A stretch of 64,000 bases of DNA from positions 62,001 to 126,000 of the forward strand of contig CAJQLB010000027.1 in assembly GCA_905479065.1 (NCBI GenBank), in the 5' to 3' direction. This DNA is from an uncultured Flavobacteriaceae bacterium (GTDB lineage: Bacteria; Bacteroidota; Bacteroidia; Flavobacteriales; Flavobacteriaceae). The position numbers and the translations under genes are program-made. This document shows positions 8,134 to 17,263 of this stretch, piece after piece. The first letter of the stretch is position 1. Every line of letters begins with the position of its first letter. The notes below the pieces were generated by a model. It was not told the DNA's origin. It made no database searches and saw only the letters and a list, made by a program, of their open reading frames with translations.

Positions 8134-8582
8134 GTCATATTCGCATTACAAAACAATTCTCATTTGAAACAGGACACGCGCTTTACGGCTATGATGGTAA
8201 ATGTAAAAATGTTCATGGTCATAGCTATCGGCTAGAGGTTACGGTTATTGGGATTCCTATAAATGATAACACGAATGTTAAATTTGGCATGGTTATCGAC
8301 TTTGGAGATCTTAAAAAAATTGTAAAAGAAGAAATTGTCAATGTTTTTGATCATGCTACAGTCTTCAATAAAAACACTCCACATGTTGAATTAGCAAGAG
8401 AACTGGAAATTAGAGGGCACAATGTTTTGCTTGTTGATTACCAACCAACAAGTGAAATGATGGTCATTGATTTTGCTTCAAAAATAAAAAAGCGATTACC
8501 AAGAAATATTAAATTATTCTCTTTGAAACTTCAAGAAACAGCCACAAGTTTTGCAGAATGGTATGCAAAAGATAATGAATAA
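8130..8582 (+). CDS. queD: 6-carboxytetrahydropterin synthase (QueD / PTPS family)
   Basis: Converts 7,8-dihydroneopterin triphosphate to 6-carboxytetrahydropterin on the route to 7-deazaguanine (queuosine). The zinc ligands are visible as His16 (FETGHALYG) and His29/His31 (NVHGHSY), and Cys25 (GKCKNVHGH) is the expected catalytic cysteine. The late motif SLKLQETATSFAEW carries the conserved glutamate that grips the pterin. At 150 aa it is slightly longer than the 120-aa E. coli enzyme, as usual in Flavobacteriia. ATGA overlap with the upstream micro-ORF and an 8-base overlap with lpxH place it in a tight operon. No other queuosine gene lies in the window. Confidence 0.92.
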   Translation: MSHIRITKQFSFETGHALYGYDGKCKNVHGHSYRLEVTVIGIPINDNTNVKFGMVIDFGDLKKIVKEEIVNVFDHATVFNKNTPHVELARELEIRGHNVLLVDYQPTSEMMVIDFASKIKKRLPRNIKLFSLKLQETATSFAEWYAKDNE

Positions 8583-9345
8583 GGTTCAGCACATATCCGT
8601 TTCTAAAGGTAAAAAAGTCTATTTTTCATCAGATAACCACTTGGGGGCTCCAACTATGGGTAAATCTAAGGAGCGTGAAAAAAAATTCGTTAATTGGTTA
8701 GATCATATAAAAACTGATGCAGCAGCAATCTTTCTTCTTGGCGATTTATTTGATTTTTGGTTTGAGTATAATAAAGTTATTCCTAAAGGGTTTACTAGAA
8801 CTTTAGGAAAACTCGCTGAAATTTCTGATTCTGGTATTCCTATTTATTATTTTGTTGGTAATCACGATTTATGGATGAATGGATATTTTGAAGAAGAACT
8901 AAATATTCCTGTTTTTCATAAGCCAAAAGAATTCTTTATAAATCAAACTTCCTTTTTTATAGGTCATGGTGACGGCCTTGGACCGCATGATATAGCCTAC
9001 AAGCGAATGAAAAAAGTCTTTACAAATCCTATTTTTAAATGGGTTTTTAAATGGGTTCATCCAGATATAGGGGTGGCTATCGCTCAATACTTATCAGTAA
9101 AAAATAAGCTTATTTCTGGAGATCAAGACGCACAATTCTTAGGAAATGATAACGAATGGCTTGTACAATATTGTAAAAGGAAACTTGAAGAAAATCATCG
9201 CGATTATTTTGTGTTTGGTCATAGACATCTACCATTAGAAATCCCACTAAACACAGCATCTACTTATATCAATTTAGGAGATTGGATACAATATTTTACC
9301 TATGGTGTCTTTGACGGAAACAAACTTGAATTAAAAACATACTAG
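8575..9345 (+). CDS. lpxH: UDP-2,3-diacylglucosamine diphosphatase (LpxH)
   Basis: Calcineurin-like metallophosphoesterase that removes UMP from UDP-2,3-diacylglucosamine to give lipid X, the fourth step of lipid A synthesis, at the inner face of the inner membrane. All metal-binding blocks are present: SSDNHLG (D20, H22), LLGDLFDFW (D57), FVGNHDLWM (about 94-101), GHGDG (about 130) and FGHRH (about 215). I chose the ATG at 8575 (256 aa) rather than the TTG at 8551 or ATG at 8563, because the catalytic core starts about 12 residues later and this start overlaps the queD stop by only eight bases. It ends tail-to-tail with the MFS gene, sharing the bases CTAG for both stops. Confidence 0.92.
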   Translation: MNKVQHISVSKGKKVYFSSDNHLGAPTMGKSKEREKKFVNWLDHIKTDAAAIFLLGDLFDFWFEYNKVIPKGFTRTLGKLAEISDSGIPIYYFVGNHDLWMNGYFEEELNIPVFHKPKEFFINQTSFFIGHGDGLGPHDIAYKRMKKVFTNPIFKWVFKWVHPDIGVAIAQYLSVKNKLISGDQDAQFLGNDNEWLVQYCKRKLEENHRDYFVFGHRHLPLEIPLNTASTYINLGDWIQYFTYGVFDGNKLELKTY

Positions 9346-10607
9346 TCAGATTCATGTGCCTTCATGTCTTCTGTTAAATCTAACTTTCTAAATGATGGCG
9401 AAACAATTCCAGTTGTAACAACCGTAATTAATGTCATCGTTCCTCCAAAAACAACAGCAGAAACAGCTCCCATTAATTTTGCTGTTAAACCACTTTCAAA
9501 AGCTCCAAGCTCATTGGATGAGCCAACGAACATGGAATTTACTGAAGCAACGCGCCCCCTCATATCGTCAGGGGTTTTTAATTGTAAAATTGTTTGTCTA
9601 ATCACCATTGAAACTCCATCCGTTACACCACTAAAAAATAAGGCTATCACAGATATCCAAAACACAGAAGATATCCCAAAAACAATAATACAAAGACCAA
9701 AACCAAAAATCGCAATAAGTAATTTCATCCCAGCATGTCTACTAATTGGAATATATGCTGTTACAAGCATTGTTAAAAATGCACCAACTGCCGGAGCCGC
9801 CCTTAAAACTCCGAATCCTTCTGGACCAACCTTGAGAATGTCTTGTGCAAAAACTGGTAATAAAGCAACTGCGCCACCAAATAAAACAGCCACCATGTCT
9901 AAGGTAATAGCTCCTAATATCGCTTTTGTTTTGAACACAAATCGCACACCTTCCTTTAAACTCTGAAAAATTGGTTCTCCAATTTTTGGATTTAAAATTG
10001 GTTTTGGTGGAATTTTAAATAAAAAAATTAATGAAGAAATGACTAAACCAAAAACAACACATAAGGACCAATGAACACCAATCCAATGAATGCACGCCCC
10101 TGCAAATGCAGGTCCTAGAACGGACGCCATTTGCCATGTTGAGCTATTCCAAGTAGCAGCATTTGGATACACTTTTTTTGGAACGATTAAAGCTACCAGT
10201 GAAAAAATCGTTGGCCCAAAAAATGATCGTAAAAACCCTCCAAAAAAAACAAGGCCATAAATACAAGACAACACGCTATTTACAGTCCAGTCCCCAACAA
10301 CTCGTGGCCAAGTGAGTAAAAACAAACCAAAACTAATAAAACTAAAAGCAGCAATACACTTGGCTAATAAGTTTCTCTTTTCACTCTGATCAACAATATG
10401 ACCAGCAAACAGAGCCATGGTAAAAGCAGGAATTATTTCCATAAGACCAATAATTCCTAATGATAACGGATCCTTCGTCAATGTATATACCTGCCATTCA
10501 ATAATTATAAATTGCATAGACCAACCAAAGACTAACGCGAATCTCACTAATAAAAAAATATTAAACTCCTTAAATCGAAGCGCTGCGTAAGGATCTGTTT
10601 TTGACAT
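9342..10607 (-). CDS. MFS transporter (enterobactin-exporter-like / DHA family)
   Basis: Inner-membrane major facilitator of 421 aa with about twelve helices. The N-terminal YAALRFKEFNIFLLVRF and the later DGVSMVIRQTILQLKTPDDMRGRVASVNSMF are characteristic of the EntS/MFS_3-like exporter subgroup; the loop motif GHIVDQSEKRN lies between helices 2 and 3. It lies one base downstream of recJ on the same strand and is probably the last gene of an osmC-recJ-MFS transcript. Its stop and that of lpxH interlock over CTAG with no room for a terminator. The cargo cannot be deduced: no siderophore genes are near. Confidence 0.87.
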   Translation of the reverse strand: MSKTDPYAALRFKEFNIFLLVRFALVFGWSMQFIIIEWQVYTLTKDPLSLGIIGLMEIIPAFTMALFAGHIVDQSEKRNLLAKCIAAFSFISFGLFLLTWPRVVGDWTVNSVLSCIYGLVFFGGFLRSFFGPTIFSLVALIVPKKVYPNAATWNSSTWQMASVLGPAFAGACIHWIGVHWSLCVVFGLVISSLIFLFKIPPKPILNPKIGEPIFQSLKEGVRFVFKTKAILGAITLDMVAVLFGGAVALLPVFAQDILKVGPEGFGVLRAAPAVGAFLTMLVTAYIPISRHAGMKLLIAIFGFGLCIIVFGISSVFWISVIALFFSGVTDGVSMVIRQTILQLKTPDDMRGRVASVNSMFVGSSNELGAFESGLTAKLMGAVSAVVFGGTMTLITVVTTGIVSPSFRKLDLTEDMKAHESD

Positions 10608-10608
10608 A

Positions 10609-12300
10609 TTATGGTTTTATATCTTTAATTTTTAATTGTAAAGTAATGTTCCCTTGCCAGTGGTTTTCATCAATAGAGTATATAGCTTTAAACAATTTGT
10701 GATTTGAAATTATATTTAATTTGTCTCCCAAGCTAAATCCAATTCCTGGAATAGGGGTTCCTCCCGACTGGGTTAATGTCATTCGTAGATGCTTTAAGTC
10801 TTCTCCAACACATTTCCCAAAACCTGTGTCTTTTAAATTATCAGACATAAATATTGGACTCATGTTTCCGGGGCCAAAAGGCGCAAATTGCTTTAAAATT
10901 CTCCATAATTTTTGATCTATTTGACCTAAGTCAATGGATGCATCTACTTTTGCCTCTGGAGTCATATAAGCCAAATTAATAGTTTTTGAAACTTCATATT
11001 CAAATGCCTCCTTGAAAGCCTCATAATTTTCCAACCTAATGGTTAAACCTGCTGCATATTTGTGTCCTCCAAATTGTTCAATATGTTCTGAACATGACTC
11101 AAGTGCGTTATAAATATCAAATCCAGGAATAGATCTTGCTGACGCAGCCAAAAAATCTCCACTTTTTGTGAATACTATTGTTGGCCTATAATATGTTTCT
11201 ATAAGCCTTGAAGCAACAATACCAATAACACCTTTATGCCAAGTGTCTTTAAAAACGATCGTTGTCATCTTTTCCTCTTCTTTATCATCCTTAATTAGTT
11301 GCAGCGCCTCATTGGTAATTTGCTTATCTGTTTCTCTTCTGTCTAAATTAAACTGCTCTATTTCAGCTGCGTATTCATTCACCAAAATTACATCTGTTTC
11401 AGACAATAAAGTGACCGCATAATTGCCGTGTTTCATCCGTCCAGCAGCATTAATTCTTGGCGCAACTCGAAACACAAGATCTGTTATTGTGATATTTTGT
11501 TTGTTTGCTTGGCGCAAAATTATTTCAATTCCGGGTCGTGGATTCGAGTTGACCACTTGTAATCCAAAATAAGCAAGAACTCTGTTCTCTCCAGTAATTG
11601 GCACTATATCTGCACCAATTGCCAATACTACTAGGTCTAGATATGCAGTGAGTGCATCAATACTCTTTCCTTCTTTTGAGTTCAGGGCTTGAATAAGCTT
11701 AAATCCAACTCCGCAACCACATAATTCTTTGTAAGGGTATGTACAATCTTGTCGTTTAGGGTCTAAAACAGCCACCGCACCGGGCAGTTGAGCTGCAGGT
11801 CTATGATGGTCACAAATAATAAAATCAATACCTTTATTTTTTGCGTAAAGAACTTTATCAATAGCTTTTACACCACAATCAAGAGCGATTATTAGGCTAA
11901 AATCATTATCATGAGCAAAGTCTATTCCTTTATATGACACCCCATACCCCTCCTCATACCTGTCGGGGATGTAGGTTGCAACAGTTCGTGTTCTGGTTGT
12001 TAAATAAGTAGACATCAAAGCGACAGATGATGTTCCATCGACATCATAATCTCCATACACTAAAATATGTTCTCCCGAATTAATTGCTTTTTCAATTCTT
12101 GATACTGCGACCTCCATATCTTTCATTAAAAAAGGATCGTGCAAGTCTTCTAAATTAGGTCTGAAAAAATGCTTCGCATCATGGAATGTTTCAATACCCC
12201 TTTGAACTAAAAGAGCTGCAATAACATCATTTATTTGAAGTTGGTCTTTAAGATGTTCAACCTTTGTAACTTCTGGTTTCGGCTTGAGTGTCCAACGCAT
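10609..12300 (-). CDS. recJ: Single-stranded-DNA-specific exonuclease RecJ
   Basis: 5'-to-3' single-strand DNA exonuclease of recombination, mismatch and base-excision repair. The DHH-family motifs are in order: DYDVDGTSS (residues 84-92), ALDCG (D141), DHH (164-166), then the DHHA1 motif region with FGGHKYAAGLTI near residue 414. At 563 aa it has the usual length for Bacteroidota. The N-terminus MRWTLKPKP is typical of the family. It follows the osmC-like gene by 15 bases and precedes the MFS gene by one base. Confidence 0.96.
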   Translation of the reverse strand: MRWTLKPKPEVTKVEHLKDQLQINDVIAALLVQRGIETFHDAKHFFRPNLEDLHDPFLMKDMEVAVSRIEKAINSGEHILVYGDYDVDGTSSVALMSTYLTTRTRTVATYIPDRYEEGYGVSYKGIDFAHDNDFSLIIALDCGVKAIDKVLYAKNKGIDFIICDHHRPAAQLPGAVAVLDPKRQDCTYPYKELCGCGVGFKLIQALNSKEGKSIDALTAYLDLVVLAIGADIVPITGENRVLAYFGLQVVNSNPRPGIEIILRQANKQNITITDLVFRVAPRINAAGRMKHGNYAVTLLSETDVILVNEYAAEIEQFNLDRRETDKQITNEALQLIKDDKEEEKMTTIVFKDTWHKGVIGIVASRLIETYYRPTIVFTKSGDFLAASARSIPGFDIYNALESCSEHIEQFGGHKYAAGLTIRLENYEAFKEAFEYEVSKTINLAYMTPEAKVDASIDLGQIDQKLWRILKQFAPFGPGNMSPIFMSDNLKDTGFGKCVGEDLKHLRMTLTQSGGTPIPGIGFSLGDKLNIISNHKLFKAIYSIDENHWQGNITLQLKIKDIKP

Positions 12301-12315
12301 AAATACCTCAGATAA

Positions 12316-12738
12316 TTAATTATTTTGATAGTGAATCTCGATACTTAATTCAGCAAATCGTCGAAACATTTCCATGACTCCACAGTATTTTTCAACTGAC
12401 AAATCAACTGCTTTTTTAAACTTTGATTGATTTAGATTATTCCCTTTAAAATAATATCTGATAATTACTTTATTGAAATATTTTGGATGCTCTTGTGTTA
12501 ATTCTCCTTCTACATCCATGTTAAATTCGTAGTCTGTAATCTTCATTTTATTTAAAATTGAAACTACATCAATCCCAGAGCAACCCGCAAGAGCAGACAA
12601 CATCATCGTTTTTGGCGATACTCCAAAAAGCTTGTCTGAGCCTTCTACATGAGTATCCATCAAGGTGGTATTACCACTCGGGTCGTCAGACTCAAAAGAC
12701 ATACCTCCTTGCCATTCTACTTTGACTTTTCTTATCAT
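12316..12738 (-). CDS. OsmC/Ohr-family peroxiredoxin
   Basis: Thiol-dependent detoxification protein for organic peroxides, cytoplasmic, 140 aa. The two redox cysteines of the family are seen: C53 in the helix SALAGCSGIDVVSIL and C119 in EKYCGVMEMF. I place the start at the ATG at 12738, not at the TTG 33 bases further upstream, because a perfect TATTTTTG promoter element (12769-12776) overlaps that TTG and the family begins with the IRKVKVEWQGG strand. It is divergent from an AhpD-like gene, so two peroxide-defence candidates share one 65-base intergenic region. recJ follows. Confidence 0.9.
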   Translation of the reverse strand: MIRKVKVEWQGGMSFESDDPSGNTTLMDTHVEGSDKLFGVSPKTMMLSALAGCSGIDVVSILNKMKITDYEFNMDVEGELTQEHPKYFNKVIIRYYFKGNNLNQSKFKKAVDLSVEKYCGVMEMFRRFAELSIEIHYQNN

Positions 12739-12768
12739 ATATAAATATTTTTTGTTTCTTGTTACTAT

Positions 12769-12776
12769 CAAAAATA
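12769..12776 (-). promoter_or_regulatory. TATTTTTG -7 element for the osmC-recJ operon
   Basis: An exact TAnnTTTG match on the minus strand. The predicted transcript start near 12762-12765 leaves a 25-base leader before the ATG at 12738 and excludes the upstream TTG as start. Confidence 0.6.
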
Positions 12777-12803
12777 AGACTATTAAATTAATAATTTAGA
12801 CAT

Positions 12804-13406
12804 ATGGCATTGGTAAATCCTCTATCCTCAAATCACGATTCAGAAACTCATGAATTAGCAGCATTCTTCAACGAAACTTTAGGTTTTTGTCCTAACTCTG
12901 TATTAACTATGCAGCATCGCCCCGCCATAAGTAAAGCTTTTATCAATTTAAATAAGGCTGTAATGGCTAATGAAGGAAAGGTGACCTCTGCTCTAAAACG
13001 AATGATTGCTTGGGTAAGTAGCAACGCAACAGGGTGCAGATATTGCCAAGCTCATGCGATCAGAGCTGCAGAACGATACGGCGCTAAGGATGAGCAGCTA
13101 AAACATATTTGGGAGTTCAAAACACATCCAGCTTTTAATGATGCCGAACGTGTTGCTTTAGAATTTAGTCTTGCTGCTTCATTAGTTCCAAATGCTGTTA
13201 ATGCTGATATTAAATCACAATTACATGCTTATTGGAATGATGGCGAAATCGTTGAAATATTAGGAGTCATTTCTCTTTTTGGTTTTTTAAACCGTTGGAA
13301 TGACAGTATGGGGACCACTATTGAGGAAGATGCTGTTAATAGCGGTAAGCAATATCTTGAAGGGCATGGTTGGGACGAAGGAAAGCATAACGGCTCTGCC
13401 TATTAA
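12804..13406 (+). CDS. AhpD-like / carboxymuconolactone decarboxylase-family protein
   Basis: All-helical alkylhydroperoxidase-like protein of 200 aa. The redox motif CRYCQAH (C78, C81, H84) is the CxxC..H centre of AhpD-type thiol peroxidases, within the helix TGCRYCQAHAIRAAERYG. Members of this subgroup are annotated as peroxidase-related enzymes and most have unknown partners. It is divergently placed from the osmC gene, which supports an oxidative-stress role by context only. Convergent with rsmI, 22 bases apart. Confidence 0.86.
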   Translation: MALVNPLSSNHDSETHELAAFFNETLGFCPNSVLTMQHRPAISKAFINLNKAVMANEGKVTSALKRMIAWVSSNATGCRYCQAHAIRAAERYGAKDEQLKHIWEFKTHPAFNDAERVALEFSLAASLVPNAVNADIKSQLHAYWNDGEIVEILGVISLFGFLNRWNDSMGTTIEEDAVNSGKQYLEGHGWDEGKHNGSAY

Positions 13407-13428
13407 TACTTATTAAAGTCTTAAAAAA

Positions 13429-14100
13429 TTATTTTTTGCCCTGAACAACAATCACTAATTCTCCTTTTGGGGTGTTGTTCGAATAATAATCTAATACTGT
13501 TTTAACAGTACCTCTGTATGTTTCCTCATACATTTTTGATAATTCTCTTGACACTGAAACACATCTGTCCTCTCCAAAAAAATCACAGAAAGAGGACAGT
13601 GTTTTTAAAAGCTTATGAGGGCTTTCATAAAAAATCATGGTTCTTGTTTCATCTGCTAGTAATCGCATTCGGGTTTGCCTACCTTTCTTAATTGGTAAAA
13701 ATCCTTCAAACACAAATTTATCATTAGGTAAACCACTATTTACCAAAGCGGGAACAAAGGCAGTTGCACCCGGCAAGCAGTCTACCTCAATATCATTTTG
13801 AATACAGGCTCTTACGAGTAAAAACCCTGGATCAGAAATAGCAGGAGTCCCAGCGTCACTAATTAAAGCTAAGTTTGTTCCTGATTTTAATTTTTGAATG
13901 ATTCCACCAACAGTTTTATGTTCATTATGCATATGATGACTTTGCATCGATGTTTTAATGTTAAAATGCTTTAATAGTTTTCCTGACGTTCTTGTGTCTT
14001 CCGCTAAAATCAGATCGACCTCTTTTAAAACTTCAAGAGCTCTCAAGGTTATGTCTTGAAGGTTTCCTATTGGAGTCGGGACTATAAACAATTTACTCAT
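13429..14100 (-). CDS. rsmI: 16S rRNA (cytidine1402-2'-O)-methyltransferase RsmI
   Basis: SAM-dependent methylation of the ribose of C1402 in the decoding centre of the 30S subunit. N-terminus LFIVPTPIGNLQDITLRALE is diagnostic, followed by ILAEDTRTSGKLL, SDAGTPAISDPG and LPGATAFVPALVNSGLP, the tetrapyrrole-methylase-fold SAM pocket. The FYESPHKLLKTL motif lies near residue 157. At 223 aa it is the short form without the extra C-terminal domain, usual in this family. The start overlaps the stop of the upstream unknown gene by four bases (ATGA). Confidence 0.95.
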   Translation of the reverse strand: MSKLFIVPTPIGNLQDITLRALEVLKEVDLILAEDTRTSGKLLKHFNIKTSMQSHHMHNEHKTVGGIIQKLKSGTNLALISDAGTPAISDPGFLLVRACIQNDIEVDCLPGATAFVPALVNSGLPNDKFVFEGFLPIKKGRQTRMRLLADETRTMIFYESPHKLLKTLSSFCDFFGEDRCVSVSRELSKMYEETYRGTVKTVLDYYSNNTPKGELVIVVQGKK

Positions 14101-14846
14101 GAACCAAACTTGGTTTCAATAATTTCCATAAAACGATTTTCAATGTCAGATTTATCAACCCAATTATTGTGTTCCGGCTTGACTTTATTTTGTATAAAGT
14201 CATAGGCTAGTTTAAAAGAATTCAAAGTATTTAACTCTGATAGAGCGCGTTCATAGTCTTCAATTTTACCGTCAAAAAGATGTGTTACAAATGCTAGCTT
14301 ATCATTTAATCCTATAGAAAATTTACTTTTTTTGAGCCTATCATGAAGTGTTTTCTTACTCTCATCAGTCTGTGTATTATTTAAATCTACAACAGGTTCA
14401 AAAACAGGGATTTCTTGGAAATCAGCAACTAAATTCTCTAACTCATTTTCCAAATCTGTAGCAACTGGAATTACAGAATCCACTAAAGCATCAATTGCAT
14501 GTGTCTCATTTGGCATTTGAGCAACCATGTCCTTTATTTTTTCCATAACTGGCTCAAAAATCTCATCATCTTCAGTATCATCAAGATTAACATAAACCTG
14601 ATTTTCAACCTCAACCGCATCACTAACGGTATTATTGAACGTTTTTTCAATAGTATCAAAAAAAGAAGTACCACTCCCTATTGTTGGCATGTCATCTTCA
14701 AAGTTTTCCTGAGCAAATTTTAAAACAGTTAATTTCTCGTAAAGTTCAGAAACTTCAGCATATAATTTATTGACATCCTCCTGACCTTTTAATTTTAAAA
14801 TTCTATGGGCTATACTAATTAAATCTGCCTCGAGTTTCTTCTTCAT
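14097..14846 (-). CDS. Acidic conserved-type hypothetical protein, 249 aa
   Basis: Unrecognised cytoplasmic protein with no signal peptide or membrane helix. The N-terminal third looks like a coiled coil (KKLEADLISIAHRILKLKG..LYAEVSELYEKL). The middle is strongly acidic and low-complexity (DDTEDDEIFEPVM, then alternating E/D-V-P runs). The C-terminal part (about 165-249) looks globular and helical: LHDRLKKSKFSIGLNDKLAFVTHLFDG..YERALSELN. The four-base overlap with rsmI shows cotranslation. Its divergent position from tdk is, to my knowledge, a recurrent flavobacterial arrangement, but the function is unknown. Confidence 0.75.
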   Translation of the reverse strand: MKKKLEADLISIAHRILKLKGQEDVNKLYAEVSELYEKLTVLKFAQENFEDDMPTIGSGTSFFDTIEKTFNNTVSDAVEVENQVYVNLDDTEDDEIFEPVMEKIKDMVAQMPNETHAIDALVDSVIPVATDLENELENLVADFQEIPVFEPVVDLNNTQTDESKKTLHDRLKKSKFSIGLNDKLAFVTHLFDGKIEDYERALSELNTLNSFKLAYDFIQNKVKPEHNNWVDKSDIENRFMEIIETKFGS

Positions 14847-14947
14847 AACTTTTAAATATAATACAATTTAGGTTTTTGATTTTTAATAAATTTACGCCAC
14901 CTTTATGGAAACGAAAATTTACCTCGTTTTATTGATAAAATTACAAA

Positions 14948-15595
14948 ATGTTTCTTGAAAATACAGTAAATCATAAAGAACAATTTGGGTGGATAGAAGT
15001 CATTTGTGGATCTATGTTTTCGGGTAAAACAGAAGAGCTCATTCGGAGGTTGAAACGTGCTCAATTTGCAAAACAAAAAGTGGAAATATTCAAACCCACC
15101 ATTGATGTTAGATACAATGAAGATAAAGTAGTCTCTCATGATGCCAATGAAATTAGGTCGACTCCTGTACCTGCAGCGGCAAACATTCCTATTCTGGCAG
15201 ATGGCTGTGATGTTGTTGGTATTGACGAAGGTCAGTTTTTCGATAATGAAATTGTTCGAGTATGTAATGATCTCGCCAATAAAGGTATTCGTGTTATCGT
15301 AGCTGGATTAGATATGGATTTTAAAGGGAATCCATTTGGCCCAATGCCCAATCTTATGGCGACTGCCGAGTATGTTACCAAAGTACACGCTGTATGTACA
15401 AAAACTGGAAATCTAGCTCAATATAGTTACAGAAAAGCCAAAAGCAATAATTTAGTACTGTTAGGAGAGGTTGAAGAATATGAGCCTCTTAGTAGAGCTG
15501 CTTATTACAAATCAATGCTTCGAGAAAAGCTTCGAAACATTACCGTTAATGAGCACGAAGAATTATCTACTAAACGTAAAACAGGAAATGGCTGA
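14948..15595 (+). CDS. tdk: Thymidine kinase
   Basis: Phosphorylates thymidine to dTMP in the salvage pathway. The P-loop [14 protein letters not shown] starts at residue 21, the DEGQFF motif (about 93-98) supplies the catalytic glutamate, and the lasso region with [13 protein letters not shown] closes the active site. It is a type II (TK1-like) enzyme of 215 aa. One of the zinc-ligand cysteines is in HAVCTKTG; the CxxC and CxxH positions are partly replaced (SYRKAK), as in many Bacteroidota enzymes. The last eight bases overlap the start of alr. Confidence 0.95.
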   Translation: MFLENTVNHKEQFGWIEVICGSMFSGKTEELIRRLKRAQFAKQKVEIFKPTIDVRYNEDKVVSHDANEIRSTPVPAAANIPILADGCDVVGIDEGQFFDNEIVRVCNDLANKGIRVIVAGLDMDFKGNPFGPMPNLMATAEYVTKVHAVCTKTGNLAQYSYRKAKSNNLVLLGEVEEYEPLSRAAYYKSMLREKLRNITVNEHEELSTKRKTGNG

Positions 15596-16697
15596 AGCCC
15601 ACGAAACAATCTTAGAAGTTAATTTAAATGCACTCGAGCAGAATTACATTTATCTTAAATCTAAACTTCAAAAAAAAACAAAATTTTTAGCCGTTGTTAA
15701 AGCTTTTGGTTACGGCAGTGACGCAGGTATTATCTCTCAAAAACTTCAGCAATTAGAGGTAGATTATTTTGCAGTTGCTTACACGTCTGAAGGTGTTGCT
15801 CTGAGAAAAGCGGGAATCACCAAGCCCATTCTTGTATTCCATCCTCAAATTGTCAATTTTAAAACAATTATTAAACATTGTTTGGAACCGAGCTTATACA
15901 GCTTTAAAGTGCTAGAGGCTTTTCAACAAATAGCAAAAGAATTTAATCAAGCAAACTATCCCGTTCATATTAAATTTAATACCGGTCTCAATAGGCTTGG
16001 ATTTAATAAAAATAAGATCGATAGTGTGATTTCTATATTAAAAGCGAGCTCAGTGATAAAGGTAAAGTCTGTCTTTTCTCACTTAGCAGTAAGTGAAGAT
16101 TTAAAGGAATTTAATTTTACAAACAATCAAATAGCTTCCTTTAAAAGAATTGCTGATACATTCACGAAAAACATAGGCTATAAACCGATTATTCATCTGT
16201 GCAATACCTCTGGGGTGTTAAATTATCCTAAAGCGCATTTTGATATGGTACGATGTGGTATTGGACTCTATGGGTTTGGAAATTCTAAAGAAAAACATCA
16301 TCAATTAACCCCAATAGCTTCATTAAAATCTATTATATCACAAATACATGACATTACTGAGGGGGATTCTGTTGGCTACAATAGAGCTTATGTTGCCAAG
16401 AAAAATATGAAAATAGCAACCATTCCTGTCGGTCATGCTGATGGCTTAGGGAGACAATACGGGAATGAAGCCGGATTTGTGTATATAAATCAAAAAAAAG
16501 CATTTATTGTTGGCAACGTTTGTATGGACATGATTATGGTTGATGTCACTAATATTCCTTGTGAAGAGGGGAATCAGGTTGTTATATTTAACGAAGATCA
16601 AAGTGCTGAAAACTTGGCACTATCCTCTGGCACAATCTCTTATGAGCTCATTAGTTCAATTTCGCAACGAATACCAAGAAGCTATATCGATAATTAA
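15588..16697 (+). CDS. alr: Alanine racemase
   Basis: PLP enzyme that makes D-alanine for peptidoglycan. The PLP lysine is K38 in [11 protein letters not shown]. The second catalytic base is the tyrosine of the GYNRAY segment (about residue 264), and the domain ends with [12 protein letters not shown]. The open frame extends upstream into tdk, but the ATG at 15588 gives a normal N-terminus ([15 protein letters not shown]) and overlaps the tdk stop by eight bases; 369 aa is normal. The tdk-alr pairing suggests coexpression. Confidence 0.95.
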   Translation: MAEAHETILEVNLNALEQNYIYLKSKLQKKTKFLAVVKAFGYGSDAGIISQKLQQLEVDYFAVAYTSEGVALRKAGITKPILVFHPQIVNFKTIIKHCLEPSLYSFKVLEAFQQIAKEFNQANYPVHIKFNTGLNRLGFNKNKIDSVISILKASSVIKVKSVFSHLAVSEDLKEFNFTNNQIASFKRIADTFTKNIGYKPIIHLCNTSGVLNYPKAHFDMVRCGIGLYGFGNSKEKHHQLTPIASLKSIISQIHDITEGDSVGYNRAYVAKKNMKIATIPVGHADGLGRQYGNEAGFVYINQKKAFIVGNVCMDMIMVDVTNIPCEEGNQVVIFNEDQSAENLALSSGTISYELISSISQRIPRSYIDN

Positions 16698-16767
16698 TAA
16701 AATTGATAGGTCTAATTAAAATTTTACTACTTTTAAAGTTCTTAAACAATAATTAATATTTGAAAAT

Positions 16768-17169
16768 ATGTTAAAAGAATTCAAAAATTTTATCATGACG
16801 GGAAACGTCATTGATTTATCGGTAGCCGTATTACTAGCTGGAGCAATGGGCTTAGTTGTTAATGGTTTTGTAAATGATATTATGATGCCGTTTGTAGGTC
16901 ACTTTAGTGGTGGATTAGATTTTGCAGACATGAAAGTCGTTCTTGATGAAGCTGTTGTAGGCGCCGATGGTGCTATTACCAAAGCTGAAAACGCCATCAT
17001 GTATGGAAAGTGGATTAATTCGATTATCAATTTAGTCATTGTTGGGTTTGTTTTATTTTTAATTGTAAAAGCTTACAATAAAACAAAAAAACCACCTGCT
17101 CCTGCAGGACCTAAAGGTCCATCTGACAATGATTTATTAACAGAAATAAGAGATTTACTTAAAAAGTAA
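16768..17169 (+). CDS. mscL: Large-conductance mechanosensitive channel MscL
   Basis: Inner-membrane tension-gated pore that releases solutes on hypo-osmotic shock. N-terminal amphipathic helix and TM1: LKEFKNFIMTGNVIDLSVAVLLAGAMG. A periplasmic loop, TM2 (INSIINLVIVGFVLFLIVKAYN) and a cytoplasmic helix (LLTEIRDLLKK) follow. At 133 aa it is standard length. The short Pro/Gly-rich linker PPAPAGPKGP precedes the C-terminal helix bundle. A very strong terminator ends the gene. Confidence 0.95.
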   Translation: MLKEFKNFIMTGNVIDLSVAVLLAGAMGLVVNGFVNDIMMPFVGHFSGGLDFADMKVVLDEAVVGADGAITKAENAIMYGKWINSIINLVIVGFVLFLIVKAYNKTKKPPAPAGPKGPSDNDLLTEIRDLLKK

Positions 17170-17179
17170 GTTTTTATCA

Positions 17180-17219
17180 GCACAAAAAAAACCACTTTAA
17201 AAAGTGGTTTTTTTTGTGC
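17180..17219. terminator. Strong bidirectional-type terminator after mscL
   Basis: A perfect 19-base stem (GCACAAAAAAAACCACTTT pairing with its complement ending at 17219) has an almost zero loop. A and T runs inside the stem give a U tract in either direction. Confidence 0.85.
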
Positions 17220-17237
17220 AAAATGAGATTAAATAGA

Positions 17238-17245
17238 TATTTTTG
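17238..17245 (+). promoter_or_regulatory. TATTTTTG -7 element for asd
   Basis: An exact TAnnTTTG match. The predicted transcript start is at about 17249-17252, twelve to fifteen bases before the asd ATG at 17264; this argues against the in-frame TTG at 17243 as the start codon. Confidence 0.6.
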
Positions 17246-17263
17246 GTCTCAAATTTTGTTTCT

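Noticed and set aside
9364-9966. 200-aa plus-strand ORF within the MFS gene
   Set aside because: Antisense to a well-supported membrane transporter; long open frames on the opposite strand are common opposite hydrophobic codons.
15471-15587. N-terminal extension of alanine racemase
   Set aside because: The upstream codons overlap tdk and give a non-family N-terminus; the ATG at 15588 fits.
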